Assembly (NCBI GenBank): GCA_019633425.1
Contig: WSUB01000152.1
Coordinates: 1-64,000 of the forward strand
DNA from: Tulasnella sp. 424
Lineage: Eukaryota; Basidiomycota; Agaricomycetes; Cantharellales; Tulasnellaceae
DNA: 64,000 bases
Reading direction: 5' to 3'
Shown: piece after piece, positions 36,412-46,461 of the stretch
Layout: the number at the start of each line of letters is the position of its first letter
How positions within the stretch are numbered: position 1 is the stretch's first letter
Notes under the pieces: generated by a model
Databases searched by the model: none
Told to the model about the DNA's origin: nothing
The model's input: the letters and a program-made list of their open reading frames with translations, nothing else
Made by a program: the position numbers and the translations under genes

Positions 36412-38154
36412 ATGCTTCCACCATTCCCACCTCCAGACTTTTACCAAGTTCAACTCACAGTTCTCGCCGTCTTTTGCGCCGTCGCCACCGTTGTTGAGCG
36501 CTACATAAGCTGGCAGAAGAAAAAGGCATCGGGAGAGGCAAACGCACCGAAAGTTGAGGAAAGAACGCTTTTGGATGGCTCGACGTCGTCTTTAGCTGGA
36601 GCGGGCAAGGACATCTTCGCCGCTCTGCGTAGGAATTATCTCATCGTTTATGGGATTGTCATGGGTGAGTACCGTTCTCAACTAGATTCTCGCGTTTTAT
36701 TCCCTTCAACCTCGCTTACGGGTCCCGACAATCTGCTCACGTTTAGGTGCCGACTGGTTACAAGGGCCCTACGTATACTCGCTGTATCGCGAACAATACG
36801 GCTATTCGGAACGCGTAGTCGGCTTCCTATTCGTCACGGGCTTCACGGCTGCTGGGTTTAGTGGGCCATTCGTCGGTGTCTGGGCAGACAAGTTGTAAGA
36901 TCCACGACGTTCCTATGTCTCGGTGTTTCCAAGCTGACCTCCGCGTTTTCCCACCAGTGGACGAAAACGCATCTGTCTCTGGTTCTGCATCGCATACGCA
37001 TTCGCATGCCTTTGTACGTTATCAAGCTGGATTCCAATCCTCTTCGCCGGTCGTTTGGTCTCGGGCTTCGCTACCGCCATCTTATTCAGCTGCTTCGAGA
37101 CGTGGGTCGTCTCCGCTTCTCAATCCGCCGGAGTTTCTCAAGCCGGCCTCTCCACCATCCTCGGAGATGCCATGCTCATCAATGGTATCGCTGCGAGCGT
37201 AGCCGGAGTTGTCAGCAACCAACTCGTGGCCCAGGTCCAGACTTTCACCAGTCCGTTCATGCTGAGCGGTGCGCTCCTGGTCGCAAGTTGGTTTATGATC
37301 AGGAAGCTGTGGACGGAGAACTATGGGGCGCAGGATGCGACGGTCGGCGTTGGGAAATTGGATATTTTGCAACTTGGCCGGATACGCCAAGCGTTTGATA
37401 TCGTTCGGCGAGGTAAGAATCCCTTGGCAACTGCCGTAGAGGCCATGCTCATACCAATCTTGCTCTTCCCACAGACCCTGCCCTTCTCGTTCTCGGACTC
37501 CGTCAAACATGCTTTGAAGGTAGCATGTACATTTTCGTCTTCCTCTGGGTGCCTTCCATGCAAGAAGCCTCTCCACCAGGTGCTCAGCTTCCGCTCGGAT
37601 ACATCTTCAGTGCATTCATGGTCTCCATGATGCTCGGATCAGTCGTTTACACCTCAGTCGTCTCTCACTCTCTCCCCCGGTCCGACGCGACATTGGTCTT
37701 GCATGCCAAGTTGGCCAGCTTGAATTGCCTGGTGGCGAGCTTGGCGCTGGCGTTCAGCTTCTCGACGAGCCGCCCTCAATCGAGGTTCTGGTCGTTTTGT
37801 TTGTTTGAAGCCTGTGTCGGAGTGTATTACCCCGTGCAGGGCATGTTGAAGGGGTCGATGATTTCGAATGATCATCGTGCAACGGTGAGTCGAACCAAAG
37901 CTTCTGCTTTTGGGATGGTATTTTGCTGACACCAAAATACTTCTACCACTCATCCCCGACAGCTCGCTGCTCTGTTCCGCGTTCCACTCAACATTTTCGT
38001 CACGGGAATCATGCTCACCGGCTTCTCCGAGAACCGCCAATTCGTCTTCTCCGCATGCTCCTTGGTACTCGCATTCTCTAGCTTGATGACCACCTTTGTC
38101 ATCGTACCAAGGACTGTCGCCATGTCCGAGAACCCGCTTCCTCGACCGGCATAA
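36412..38154 (+). CDS. MFS transporter of the MOT2 molybdate-transporter type
   Basis: This is a major facilitator protein of about 450 residues that resembles the MFS_5 / MFSD5-MOT2 family, whose characterised members import molybdate. After an N-terminal TM (VQLTVLAVFCAVATVVERYI) comes GADWLQGPYVYSLY, the signature of this family, followed by FLFVTGFTAAGFSGPFVG and DKFGRKRICLWF, the MFS loop-2-like motif. RLVSGFATAILFSCFETWVV, LRQTCFEGSMYIFVFLWVP and FEACVGVYYPVQGMLKG follow. The exon boundaries restore each of these motifs: GTGAGT at 36665, GTAAGA near 36895, GTAAGA near 37413 and GTGAGT near 37885. The C-terminus is SENPLPRPA. About twelve TM segments are present. Substrate specificity is inferred from family only. 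The gene lies about 600 bp upstream of, and in the same orientation as, the amidohydrolase. Confidence 0.88.
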
Positions 38155-38778
38155 ACCTTTTCTCAGCTCTCGCTCCGTTCAAAATTCGACAGCGTCGACT
38201 CTAACCCTACTACCTCGGAGGAATTATCACTACATCGCACCGCATTTGCTACCAATGTTTCGCATTTTCGATAATCTATATCGCATCGGATTCTCTCTCT
38301 CATCTGTTATCGTCTGTGCACGGACTCGCTTCCTCCATCCTGGATCGAATGGATAACTTATGACCGCTTCCCGCTGACCAGTGCCATGGCTGCATTCACC
38401 CCTTATTATGTTGTCCATCGTCCGTTCGATGGCCAGGTACGTCAGGGACTAATCTGTTGATGTCGAACTCGCCTTGCAGGAAACAAGGCTCCCCACATGC
38501 CTCTGTCTAACGTTGGAGGGTCGTGAAGCTACGTCCGACTGGACTTGAGTCTTGATCGCACCCAAGTGTCCGTAAAATTGCAGGTTCAGCTAGGCGCCGA
38601 CGAGTAGAAGCAGCGCGGATGAACACGTGATTCCTTACTCGGAGTCTCGGACGACCCAAGCCTCCAGCGGAAGAAACGGCGTCTATCGATACGGCGGCTT
38701 GGATCGTTTAAAGGAGCTGGGCCAAAGGTGAGAGAGCAAACATCATTCACGAAAACTCACCCCTCACGTCTTTTTGAT
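38155..38778. other. Intergenic region upstream of the amidohydrolase
   Basis: This holds the transporter 3' UTR and the amidohydrolase promoter. A TTTAAAGGAGC near 38707 lies about 70 bp before the ATG and may be a weak TATA element. Confidence 0.4.
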
Positions 38779-40581
38779 ATGTGTCAAAGTTGCAACCCGG
38801 GCGTCGCCGCTCTCGCTCGTCACCTTATATCCGACATGGACTTCAGCAATTTACCCGAACCCGACATCGGCCAATGCAAGGATGACCCCGTCGACGTCGA
38901 CGGTGGGAGCACAATCTTCTTCAATGGCCCGATCATTACCATGGCAGGAGGAACGTTCTCGCCCGTCGAGGCTCTGGCTATCACCGGCACGACGATCACG
39001 GCTGCTGACAGTCTTGAACACGTTAAATCCCTCGTCGGTGACACTGCAACCATGGTCGACCTGAAGGGACAGTGCATCCTTCCTGGATTCGTCGAACCTC
39101 ACCTCCACCTCTTCCTCTCGGCTCTTACGATCGACTTCCTCGTCCCCATGCTACCTTGGAAGGTAACGACGCTCGATGCCGCCCTTCGCATCTTGAAGGA
39201 AGCCGTCGAAAAGGCTGAGAAGAAGCCGAGCACTTCGACTCCCAAATGGGTCGCTGCATATGGATACGATCCATCACTCGTCCAAGGCCACGAGGAACTA
39301 GACGCCAAGATCCTAGACGGAGTTTCCACTTCCGTTGCGATATTCGTCCTCAACCAGTCCGGCCATATTGCCTACGTCAACCACGCGGCCTTCGAGGCCG
39401 CCGGCATCGACGATTCGACTCAGAGCCCGGCAGGAGGAACTCTCGTCAAGAAGGATGGTCACTTAACGGGAAAGCTGTTGGAAACCCCAGCAATCGACAT
39501 GGTCGCCGGGAAGATCAGTCCGAAGGCAGGACCTGAAGAACTCAAAACGAATTCCGCCCAGAAGCTGGGCGAATGGTCCGCTAAAGGGTGCACGACAGTG
39601 TTCGACGCTGGGATTGGGATCGTGAACCAAATCAACGACATCCCACTATTGGCTAGTGTCACCCAAAACCCGGAGCATCCCATGCCTATGAGGTTCGTGG
39701 CGGCTGCGGCGGAGGCAATTGCGAACATAACGATTCCGAACCATACGCCCTCTGTTTCTCTTGGGGACCTAACTCCTCCCGTCTGTGTTGGGGACGCAAA
39801 AGTCCAAGCCATCAAATTCTGGGCGGACGGATCGACCCAGGGCGGGACTGCGGCACTCAACCATCCTTACCTCAACCCGCGGGGCGAGTGCGGATCCCTT
39901 AACTACAAAGACGACCAGGCATTACAAGTCAAAATGAGCGATTGGATGAAGAAAGGATGGCAGTTGTCGATTCACTCGAACGGAGATCGTGCCGTGGACC
40001 AGTCGCTACGATGCTACGAAACCGTCTTCCAACAACTTCCGGACCGCAACAAGGATATTATGCACCGGATCGAACATTTCACGGTTTGCAACACGGACCA
40101 AATCGAAAAGGCTAAAAGCTTGGGGCTGGGTGTCAGTCACACGATTGGCCACGTCTACTACTGGGGAGACACCTTCCAGACGTGGGTCCTAGGACCCGAA
40201 CGCGCCGCTCGAATCGATCCAATCAAAGACGACGCTACCAAGGAACTCGTCTACTCATTCCACAGCGACTCCCCCCTCACGGAGCCCGACCCTCTCCTAT
40301 TCGTCCGGACGGCTGTAACTCGGCTCATGTACGAGACGGACAAGGTGCTTGGTCCCGAACAATGCGTTACATTGGAGGAAGCATTAAGAGGAGTGACGAC
40401 CAACCCCGCTAAGCAGTTGAATCTGGGACATTGTATCGGATCGTTGGAAAAAGGCAAGTCTGCGGATTTGGTCATTTTGGGCCAAGACCCCAGGACTGTA
40501 GACCCAGTCGACTTGCATAAAATTCCGATTCATCAGACGTGGTACAAGGGGAAGAAGGTTCATGATGTGTCGGATACATAG
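38779..40581 (+). CDS. Amidohydrolase family 3 protein (YtcJ-like)
   Basis: A single-exon gene of 600 residues from ATG 38779 (MCQSCNPG); an upstream GTG extension is not credible. The metal-binding HxH is in GFVEPHLHLFL at about residue 110. The segment IKFWADGSTQGGTAAL matches the conserved block of this family. IHSNGDRAVDQ and RIEHFTVCN supply further metal-binding histidines, and FHSDSPLTEPDPL the catalytic aspartate. The last part (LEKGKSADLVILGQDP) is the composite beta-sandwich typical of amidohydrolases. It hydrolyses an amide or related C-N bond with one or two divalent metals; the substrate is unknown. There is no signal peptide. Its 3' end was copied into the tandem duplication and survives as a fragment at 43021. 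Confidence 0.92.
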   Translation: MCQSCNPGVAALARHLISDMDFSNLPEPDIGQCKDDPVDVDGGSTIFFNGPIITMAGGTFSPVEALAITGTTITAADSLEHVKSLVGDTATMVDLKGQCILPGFVEPHLHLFLSALTIDFLVPMLPWKVTTLDAALRILKEAVEKAEKKPSTSTPKWVAAYGYDPSLVQGHEELDAKILDGVSTSVAIFVLNQSGHIAYVNHAAFEAAGIDDSTQSPAGGTLVKKDGHLTGKLLETPAIDMVAGKISPKAGPEELKTNSAQKLGEWSAKGCTTVFDAGIGIVNQINDIPLLASVTQNPEHPMPMRFVAAAAEAIANITIPNHTPSVSLGDLTPPVCVGDAKVQAIKFWADGSTQGGTAALNHPYLNPRGECGSLNYKDDQALQVKMSDWMKKGWQLSIHSNGDRAVDQSLRCYETVFQQLPDRNKDIMHRIEHFTVCNTDQIEKAKSLGLGVSHTIGHVYYWGDTFQTWVLGPERAARIDPIKDDATKELVYSFHSDSPLTEPDPLLFVRTAVTRLMYETDKVLGPEQCVTLEEALRGVTTNPAKQLNLGHCIGSLEKGKSADLVILGQDPRTVDPVDLHKIPIHQTWYKGKKVHDVSDT

Positions 40582-40811
40582 TCGAAGTACTGTAATGACA
40601 TGTATTCCATTGAATGTTTGTCCGTAGATAATTAGTCAGAGTTGTGAATGTAGCATAGTTTCGAGGCGTTACGTTTATGGAGAGGCAAGGCCATCCAAAC
40701 GGCAAACCCCGCCTTTTACTTGGAAACCGAGCACTGGCGGCGAGTCTACAGGTTTGAGTTGGGTAAAGCTGTCTTCTGGAGAAACGCCGCGCAATTATAC
40801 ATTGCGGTTCG

Positions 40812-41139
40812 CTAAGGATGAGTGACCTCTCCTGAAGGATGGGTCGGCTTTGGTCGCTTTCGTTTCGCAAGCAATCTCCGGTTGACGAGTCCGATTGGAA
40901 GGTCGTGAACTGCAGGGATGGCATCAGGGGACAGGATTTCCTTATACGGGGACTCTTCGCTCGGGCCAGGTTGTTTGGTAGCAGAGCATATGAGTCTTGA
41001 AGTGATAAGGCAGAGGATTCAGGGGTTTTCCACGACCGACGCAAAATTCACGACCCGCCGGCTTCGAAGGGAGGCGGAGAGGATAAAATGGAGCTACCTG
41101 GGACTTTGGAGAGGTCGGGTCGCTTTCATCCATTGGCAT
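40812..41139 (-). pseudogene. PIG-P pseudogene lacking its membrane region
   Basis: This is the left-unit counterpart of the intact PIG-P gene at 43411-44083. The N-terminal MPMDESDPTSPKSQVAPF and the C-terminal VHDLPIGLVNRRLL are both recognisable. About 340 bp between them, holding the two membrane segments, is gone. The loss lies between two AAAATTC sequences in the right unit (43643 and 43981), of which one remains here at 41043. A further one-base loss near 40975 shifts the frame of the C-terminal part. The gene cannot make a functional PIG-P. Confidence 0.85.
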
Positions 41140-41393
41140 AGGAGGTTTAGGCTTTGTTGAACGGTGGGACGAGGCTGGTCTTTCCGTGGTCAACAACCCA
41201 TGACAAAGTTCACGGTAACTCCACTCTCAGACAGGGCGCTTGGGTGCCGTAGCACTCAGAGGATCCCATTCGTGTTCTGGCGAGGGATGCACAGACCATT
41301 ATTTTTTTTACAATTACAATTACAATTACAAGCCAAGTCAAACCCACGGACTATCGACATTTTACAACTCTTCTGCGGTCACATTACTGATAA

Positions 41394-42691
41394 TCAACCC
41401 CAAAGCATCTCCTGCTCCTTACTCTTGCCAAAGTACCTTCCACCACTAACTTCCACACTCTCCAAAACATCCTTGATACTTTTCATCTCCTCTTGAGTTA
41501 ACTTGATATTGCCCGCATCCAAGTTCTGCTTGACACGATGAGCTTTGCTCGACCCAGGAAGGGGGACGACGTGGGGTCCAAGGTTGCTAACAAACGCGAT
41601 GGAGAGTTCTGCGTTTGAAATTCCTTTCTTTTGGGCTATAGCACCTAGGGCGTCGACGATCTTTTGGTTCGCTGCCATGGCTTCGTTTTGGAAACGAGCG
41701 AATGCTCGGCGCGTGTCGTCTTCTGGAAGGTTTTCCTTGGTGACTTGCCCGGTGAGGAAGCCTCGTCCGAGGGGTCTGGACGTATCGATGCCGGTGACTC
41801 GTTTAGTGAAATGGCTCAATATGTCCTTGGGAAAACTACTCACGAGTAAGCAATGACCGGGATCTTGAGGTCTGCAGCAGTCGCGATAACCTTGCGAGTC
41901 TCTGGTTCGTACGACCATGCAGAAACCTCAATTTCAACGGCAGCGATTCCAACGACCTAAGTTTCATTTGATATTGAGTACGAAGATACCGCGCTCTAAG
42001 AATATGGTCCACTCACGGCGCATGCCTTCTTCAACGTCTCCGCCGACACCTCGGAAATACCGATATGATCAAACTTGCCCTCAGCTTGCAAGGCTTTGAG
42101 GCTCTCCATAACAGTCTCAACGGGGATCTTGGGATCAACTCGAGCGCATTCGAACATGTCGAGGCGCTTCTTGCCGTCCAGAGCTTTGAGGACTGCGTCA
42201 ACACTACGGCGGAGGTTGGCAGGGCTCGAGTCGACGATGTGGATTGCGTCGGCGGCCGTTCCTCCCTAATGCGTCGACGTAAGCAGAAGCATTCAGTTTA
42301 AGAGCACTGGTAGAGGCCCCACCTTGACAGATAGGAAAGTCCTATCGGCGAATTCGGGGTATTTAGTAAAGAAGCGGGCCAAGAGTTCCAAATTGGCCGT
42401 GAAGCGGATAGGGGCACCGTAGAACTCCCCAGAGTTGATGAGGAGCTTTCTGTCTTTAGGCACGTGGTCGATGGCGGCTTTGATAGCTTCGAAGGCCTGT
42501 TCGTCGGGAACAGGTGTGGGAGTCCATGCTGGTCACAGATTCAAGGTATCTTAGCTGTCAAGCGGAACCGAGTGAAATTTAATCTAGCTGGACTCACTGA
42601 GCATCATAAGACCCAGTGCGACCTTATTGATCATGATGCCAGAGGCAGTTCCTCCGAGGGAGATGACCTGAGGTTCAGAGGACCGTGACAT
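41394..42691 (-). CDS. Pyridoxal reductase-like aldo-keto reductase, copy 1
   Basis: This is an NADPH-dependent aldo-keto reductase resembling yeast pyridoxal reductase Plr1 (AKR8), which reduces pyridoxal to pyridoxine in vitamin B6 salvage. The start is ATG 42691 (MSRSSEPQVISLGGTASG). The TIM-barrel landmarks are VALGLMML, INSGEFYG with the catalytic tyrosine, FLSVKGG, IHIVDSSPANLRRSV, GKFDHIGISEVSAETLKKA, IPVIAYSPLGRGFLTGQ, and VVPLPGSSKAHRVKQNLDA, the NADPH phosphate-binding segment. It ends SGGRYFGKSKEQEMLWG. Six exons are separated by short introns, in positions shared with copy 2. Length is about 340 residues, typical of the family. The substrate assignment follows from similarity only; other carbonyl compounds are possible. 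Confidence 0.87.
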
Positions 42692-42990
42692 GATTGAGCT
42701 GAGTTACTGGAGGGAAGAGATGCTTTGGAGCAGAGTTGGAGAGTTGGGAGGTGATGTTGATAATGGAATGTTCAAGGATCAAGCCTCGAATTTATTCTCT
42801 AGCTTGCCTGGGTGGACCGGTGGAGACGATGGAGGCTCCCCCACCCGCGATGGTGGAGAAGAAGATCGATGTGGGCTCATAGATAGGTGATTCTAACCCG
42901 GTTTCAATGTGGACCAATTGCAACCCGTATTCAACGGGCTCCCGAGACATCTGGCCGTGCAAGCATTGGGGGTAGTCGCAGCTTTGTGGG

Positions 42991-42998
42991 TGACGTCA
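42991..42998. promoter_or_regulatory. CRE-type palindrome upstream of AKR copy 1
   Basis: A perfect TGACGTCA palindrome lies about 300 bp upstream of the ATG at 42691. It is the binding site of CREB/ATF-type bZIP factors, which in fungi often govern stress response. The same octamer is kept at 45903 upstream of copy 2. Confidence 0.45.
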
Positions 42999-43020
42999 CG
43001 GTGAGCGTGGCGTGCGACTT

Positions 43021-43156
43021 GGAACAAAGCAAAGTCGGCGGATTTGGTCATTTTGGCCCAAGACCTCAGGACGGTCGACCCATCCAGCTTGCAAAATATT
43101 CCGATTCATCAGACGTGGTACAAGGGAAGAAGGTCTGTGATATGTTGAATAAGTAG
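43021..43156 (+). pseudogene. 3' fragment of the amidohydrolase gene
   Basis: About 45 codons of the amidohydrolase C-terminus survive, reading ADLVILAQDLRTVDP then IPIHQTWYKG, with frame slips. There is no 5' part. The fragment marks the left breakpoint of the tandem duplication. Confidence 0.85.
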
Positions 43157-43410
43157 TCGAGGTATTAAAATGACTGTCTCCCGTTGAATGTTCTCCGGGT
43201 TCGCCTGCCGGGAGCCAGTAGGAGTTCCGTTGGTTGCCAGACGTTGAATAGTTTTGAGGGTCTTACATTTATAGCGCCAAAAGAGCGCCAAAATGGGCCT
43301 TCTCCGTCCTTTTTCATCTACAGGAACGAAGCCCTGGAGTCGGCCTGCAGGCCCTGGTTAGTCGATGCCGTCTATTAGAGGAACACCACGGAGTCTTACA
43401 TCGCGAGTCG

Positions 43411-44083
43411 CTAAAGCTGAATGGCCTCTCCCGTAGGATGGGTCGGCTTTGGTCGCTTTCGCTTCCCAAGTAATCTCCGGTTGACGAGTCCGATTGGAAG
43501 GTCGTAAACTTCGGGCATGGCATCAGGCGATAGGATCTCCTTGTAAGGGGACTCTTCGTCCGGGCCAGGTTTGTTTGGTAGTAGAGCATATGAGTCTTGA
43601 AGTGACGGGGCATGGGATTCAGGGGTTTGCCACGACGGAGCAAAAATTCACGGCCTTACCTGTGAAAGTCTTTAGATCATCAAACTCCGGTGCTGCAGCA
43701 ATTGCAAGCGACCAGTAGGTAAACCACGTTAAGAGGCATAAGAATATCCCATACGAAGGGATTAACAATGCCCATTCCCTATCGAACAAAAAAGGAACAC
43801 ACCCAAACGAGACTCCGTTAGCCCGGGAATTCCTGGGGACTTGCTAGGTAGGGAAAGGAGTTACTTACCGACTAGGGTACCACGTAATTCCTAACGCTAA
43901 GATCCACTTGTCGGGCAGAACACCCCATAGGATGATGAGCCCAAAGGCGATGTAGGTGCAAAGCCACGTAACGAATCCATAAAATTCCTGAGGGCGTCCA
44001 CCTGCTTCGGAAGGAGGCGGCAAAGGCGGAAATGGAGCTACCGGAGACTTTGGAGAGGTCGGGTCGCTTTCATCCTTCGGCAT
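43411..44083 (-). CDS. PIG-P subunit of the GPI-GlcNAc transferase
   Basis: PIG-P (Gpi19 in yeast) is a small ER membrane subunit of the complex that adds GlcNAc to phosphatidylinositol, the first step of GPI-anchor synthesis. Three exons, 44083-43869, 43778-43660 and 43595-43411, join in phase to 172 residues. EFYGFVTWLCTYIAFGLIIL and LLIPSYGIFLCLLTWFTYW are the two TM segments. LWGVLPDKWILALGITWYP between them is the family signature, and YDLPIGLVNRRLL near the C-terminus is the second conserved block. The N-terminal 30 residues are Ser/Pro-rich and probably cytosolic. It lies in the right duplication unit; the left copy is broken, so this is the only functional PIG-P in the window. A start further upstream in the same frame (44251) is possible but less likely. 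Confidence 0.88.
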
Positions 44084-44309
44084 AGGACTTCTAGGGTTCG
44101 TTGAATGGTGCTGCGTGGCTGCCGTTTCTGCGGTGAGAACACCGAATGACGGAGTTCCCACGGGGGTAGCGCCACCTTTAGAAGGCGCGTTTTGGACGCC
44201 ATATCGCTTAGAGGGTCGCTTGAGGCCGCGTAGAAATAGAATTTTGTACAATTACTATCCAAATTTAATCCAGTGACTATAGACATTTTACAATTCCTCT
44301 GTGGCGCAA

Positions 44310-45620
44310 TCAACCCCAAAGCAACTCCTGCTCCTTGCTCTTGCCAAAGTACCTTCCACCACTAACTTCCACACTCGCCAAAACATCTTTAATAGTTTTC
44401 ATATCCTCTTCGGTTAAATTGATATTACCGGCATCCAAATTCTGCTTGACACGATGAGCTTTGCTCGACCCAGGAAGGGGGACGACGTGGGGTCCAAGGT
44501 TGCTAACAAACGCGATGGAGAGTTCTGCGTTTGAAATTCCTTTCTTTTGGGCGATAGCACCTAGTGCGTCGACGATCTTTTGGTTCGCTGCCATAGCTTC
44601 GTCTTGGAAACGAGCGAACATTCGGCGCATGTCTCCTTCTGGAAGACTTTCCTTGGTGAGTTGGCCGGTGAGGAAGCCTCGTCCGAGGGGTCTAAATGCA
44701 CCAATTTTGGTAACACGTTACGTAAAATACTTAATATGCATCCTTGGGAAAGGCTACTCACGCGTAAGCAATGACCGGGATTTTGAGGTCGGCAGCAGTC
44801 GCGATCACCTTGCGAGTCTCTTCTTCATACGACCACGGAGAAACCTCGATTTCAACAGCAGCGATTCCAACGACCTAAGGTTTATTGAGCTTTGAGCAAG
44901 AGGATACCACGCTTTAAGAATATGGTCCACTCACAGCGTTTGCCTTTTTCAACGTCTCCGCTGAAACCTCGGAAATCCCAATATGATCAAACTTGCCCTC
45001 AGCTTGCAAGGCTTTGAGACTCTCCATAATAGTCTCGACGGGAATCTTAGGGTCAACTCGAGAGCATTCAAACATGTCAAGACGCTTCCTGCCGTCCAGA
45101 GCTTTGAGAACTGCGTCAACACTGCGGCGGAGGTTGGCAGGGCTCGAGTCGACGATGTGGATCTCAGTGGCGGACGTTCCTCCCTGATATGTCGACGGGA
45201 GCTCATGCATTTAGTTTAATAGTATGAGTAAAGGATATGAGACAAACCCACCTTGACAGACAAGAAAGTCCTATCGGCGAGCTCGGGATATTTGGCAAAG
45301 AAACGAGACAAGAGCTCCAAATTGGCCGTGTAGTGCTTAGGGCCACCGTAGAACTCCCCAGAGTTGATAAGGAGCTTTCTGTCTTTAGGCACGTGATCGA
45401 TGGCGGCTTTGATAGCTTCGAAGGCCTGTTCGTCGGGAACAGGTGTGGGAGTCCATGCTGGTCACAGATTCAAGTTATCTTCGCTGTCCTGCAGAATCGA
45501 GTGAAATCTAATCTAGCTGGACTTACTGAGCAACATAAGACCCAGTGCGACCTTATTGACCGTAATGCCAGAGGCAGTTCCTCCGAGCTCGAGGGAAGTG
45601 ACCTGAGGTTCCGAAGACAT
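44310..45620 (-). CDS. Pyridoxal reductase-like aldo-keto reductase, copy 2
   Basis: This is the tandem duplicate of the gene at 41394-42691, with the same six-exon structure. The start is ATG 45620 (MSSEPQVTSLELGG). The landmarks are kept: INSGEFYG, FLSVKGG, IHIVDSSPANLRRSV, FDHIGISEVSAETLKKA, PLGRGFLTGQ and VVPLPGSSKAHRVKQNLDA. Differences cluster in the loop after EFYG (GPKHYTAN here, APIRFTAN in copy 1) and in a segment after FLTGQ (LTKESLPEGDMRRMF here). These are places where AKR substrate loops vary, so the copies may have begun to differ in substrate. No disabling change is seen. A TATAAATA lies about 100 bp upstream; in copy 1 this element is degraded. Confidence 0.87.
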
Positions 45621-45716
45621 GATTGAGCTGAGTTACTGGAGGGAGGAGATGCTTTGGAGGAGTGTTGGAAAGCTGAGAGGTGATTTTGATAGTGGATCGT
45701 TCAAGATCAAGCCTCG

Positions 45717-45724
45717 TATTTATA
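45717..45724 (-). promoter_or_regulatory. TATA box of AKR copy 2
   Basis: TATAAATA on the minus strand, 97 bp before the ATG at 45620. The matching place upstream of copy 1 (near 42790) reads GAATAAATTC, so the TATA is lost there. Confidence 0.55.
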
Positions 45725-45902
45725 CTATAGCTTGCCTGTGTGGACAGGTGGAGGCGATGGAGGCTCCCTCCACCCGCGATGGTGGAGGAGATCGATGCGA
45801 GCTCATAAATAGGTTACTCTAATCCGGTTTCAATGTGTGGCAATCGTATTCAACTGGCTCAAGCCATCGGCCATGTACAGATTCGGAGGATAGCTTTGTG
45901 GG

Positions 45903-45910
45903 TGACGTCA
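45903..45910. promoter_or_regulatory. CRE-type palindrome upstream of AKR copy 2
   Basis: A perfect TGACGTCA within GTGGGTGACGTCACGG, about 285 bp upstream of the ATG. It is conserved between the two duplication units although flanking bases have diverged. Confidence 0.45.
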
Positions 45911-45935
45911 CGGCGAACTTGCCGTGACCTGGCTT

Positions 45936-46461
45936 ATCTCAGCTCATCCGGCAACCAACCGGTCGATCCCTCGTCCATGCCCAGACCGCTTAGAGCCGAT
46001 TTCAACCACTGGGCAGGAGCACATCTTGAGAACGGTTTGGGCGATTATGTTCGTAGTAGCTCGGGCGCCTGTCATTTTCCCAAAGGAGGGGGGGCCGAAG
46101 AATTAAACTGCAGTTCCGGGCCCGAGGGCGACGTACTCGCTTTCAGCCCTCGATTCTTACTCCAACAAAAGGACCTCCGTACAAGACTCCGGGTGATTGG
46201 ATATCTCTCGGGATCGTTGCAACCTGTCGGAGGCAAAGTCCGGTTGCTCGTACTCATAGGCGCTTCAACCCTTCCGATCAGATGGACGCCGCGAACCTTA
46301 ACCCGATATCCGCGGTGATAATTTCGATTTGGGCACGTCACGTATATCCAATCAGACGTTACAGTAAGGTCTTATTGTACTACGGATGTCTACGTTATCA
46401 TTAACCATTCCAAGTTACTACATCAGTATGAGGTTTGAGTCTGACGCCTCTACATTATGGT
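45936..46461. other. Intergenic region
   Basis: This lies between the upstream end of AKR copy 2 and the stop codon of the tandem-kinase gene. I see no gene or repeat. Confidence 0.4.

Larger units (their letters stand above)
40446..43020. repeat. Tandem segmental duplication, left unit
   Basis: This unit runs from inside the 3' end of the amidohydrolase gene, through a PIG-P pseudogene and an aldo-keto reductase gene, to the promoter of the latter. It matches 43021-45935 in the same order and orientation. It is about 340 bp shorter because of a deletion in PIG-P. Confidence 0.9.
43021..45935. repeat. Tandem segmental duplication, right unit
   Basis: This is the direct copy of 40446-43020. 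It begins with the last part of the amidohydrolase (GGCGGATTTGGTCATTTTGG) and ends shortly after the shared GCTTTGTGGGTGACGTCACG. It contains the intact PIG-P gene and AKR copy 2. Confidence 0.9.

Noticed and set aside
35830..36861. A 343-codon plus-strand frame
   Set aside because: It runs through promoter DNA and an intron of the transporter gene in another phase and shows no domain.
41309..41335. Short ACAATT tandem array in the left duplication unit
   Set aside because: An ordinary microsatellite near the AKR 3' end, with no sign of function.
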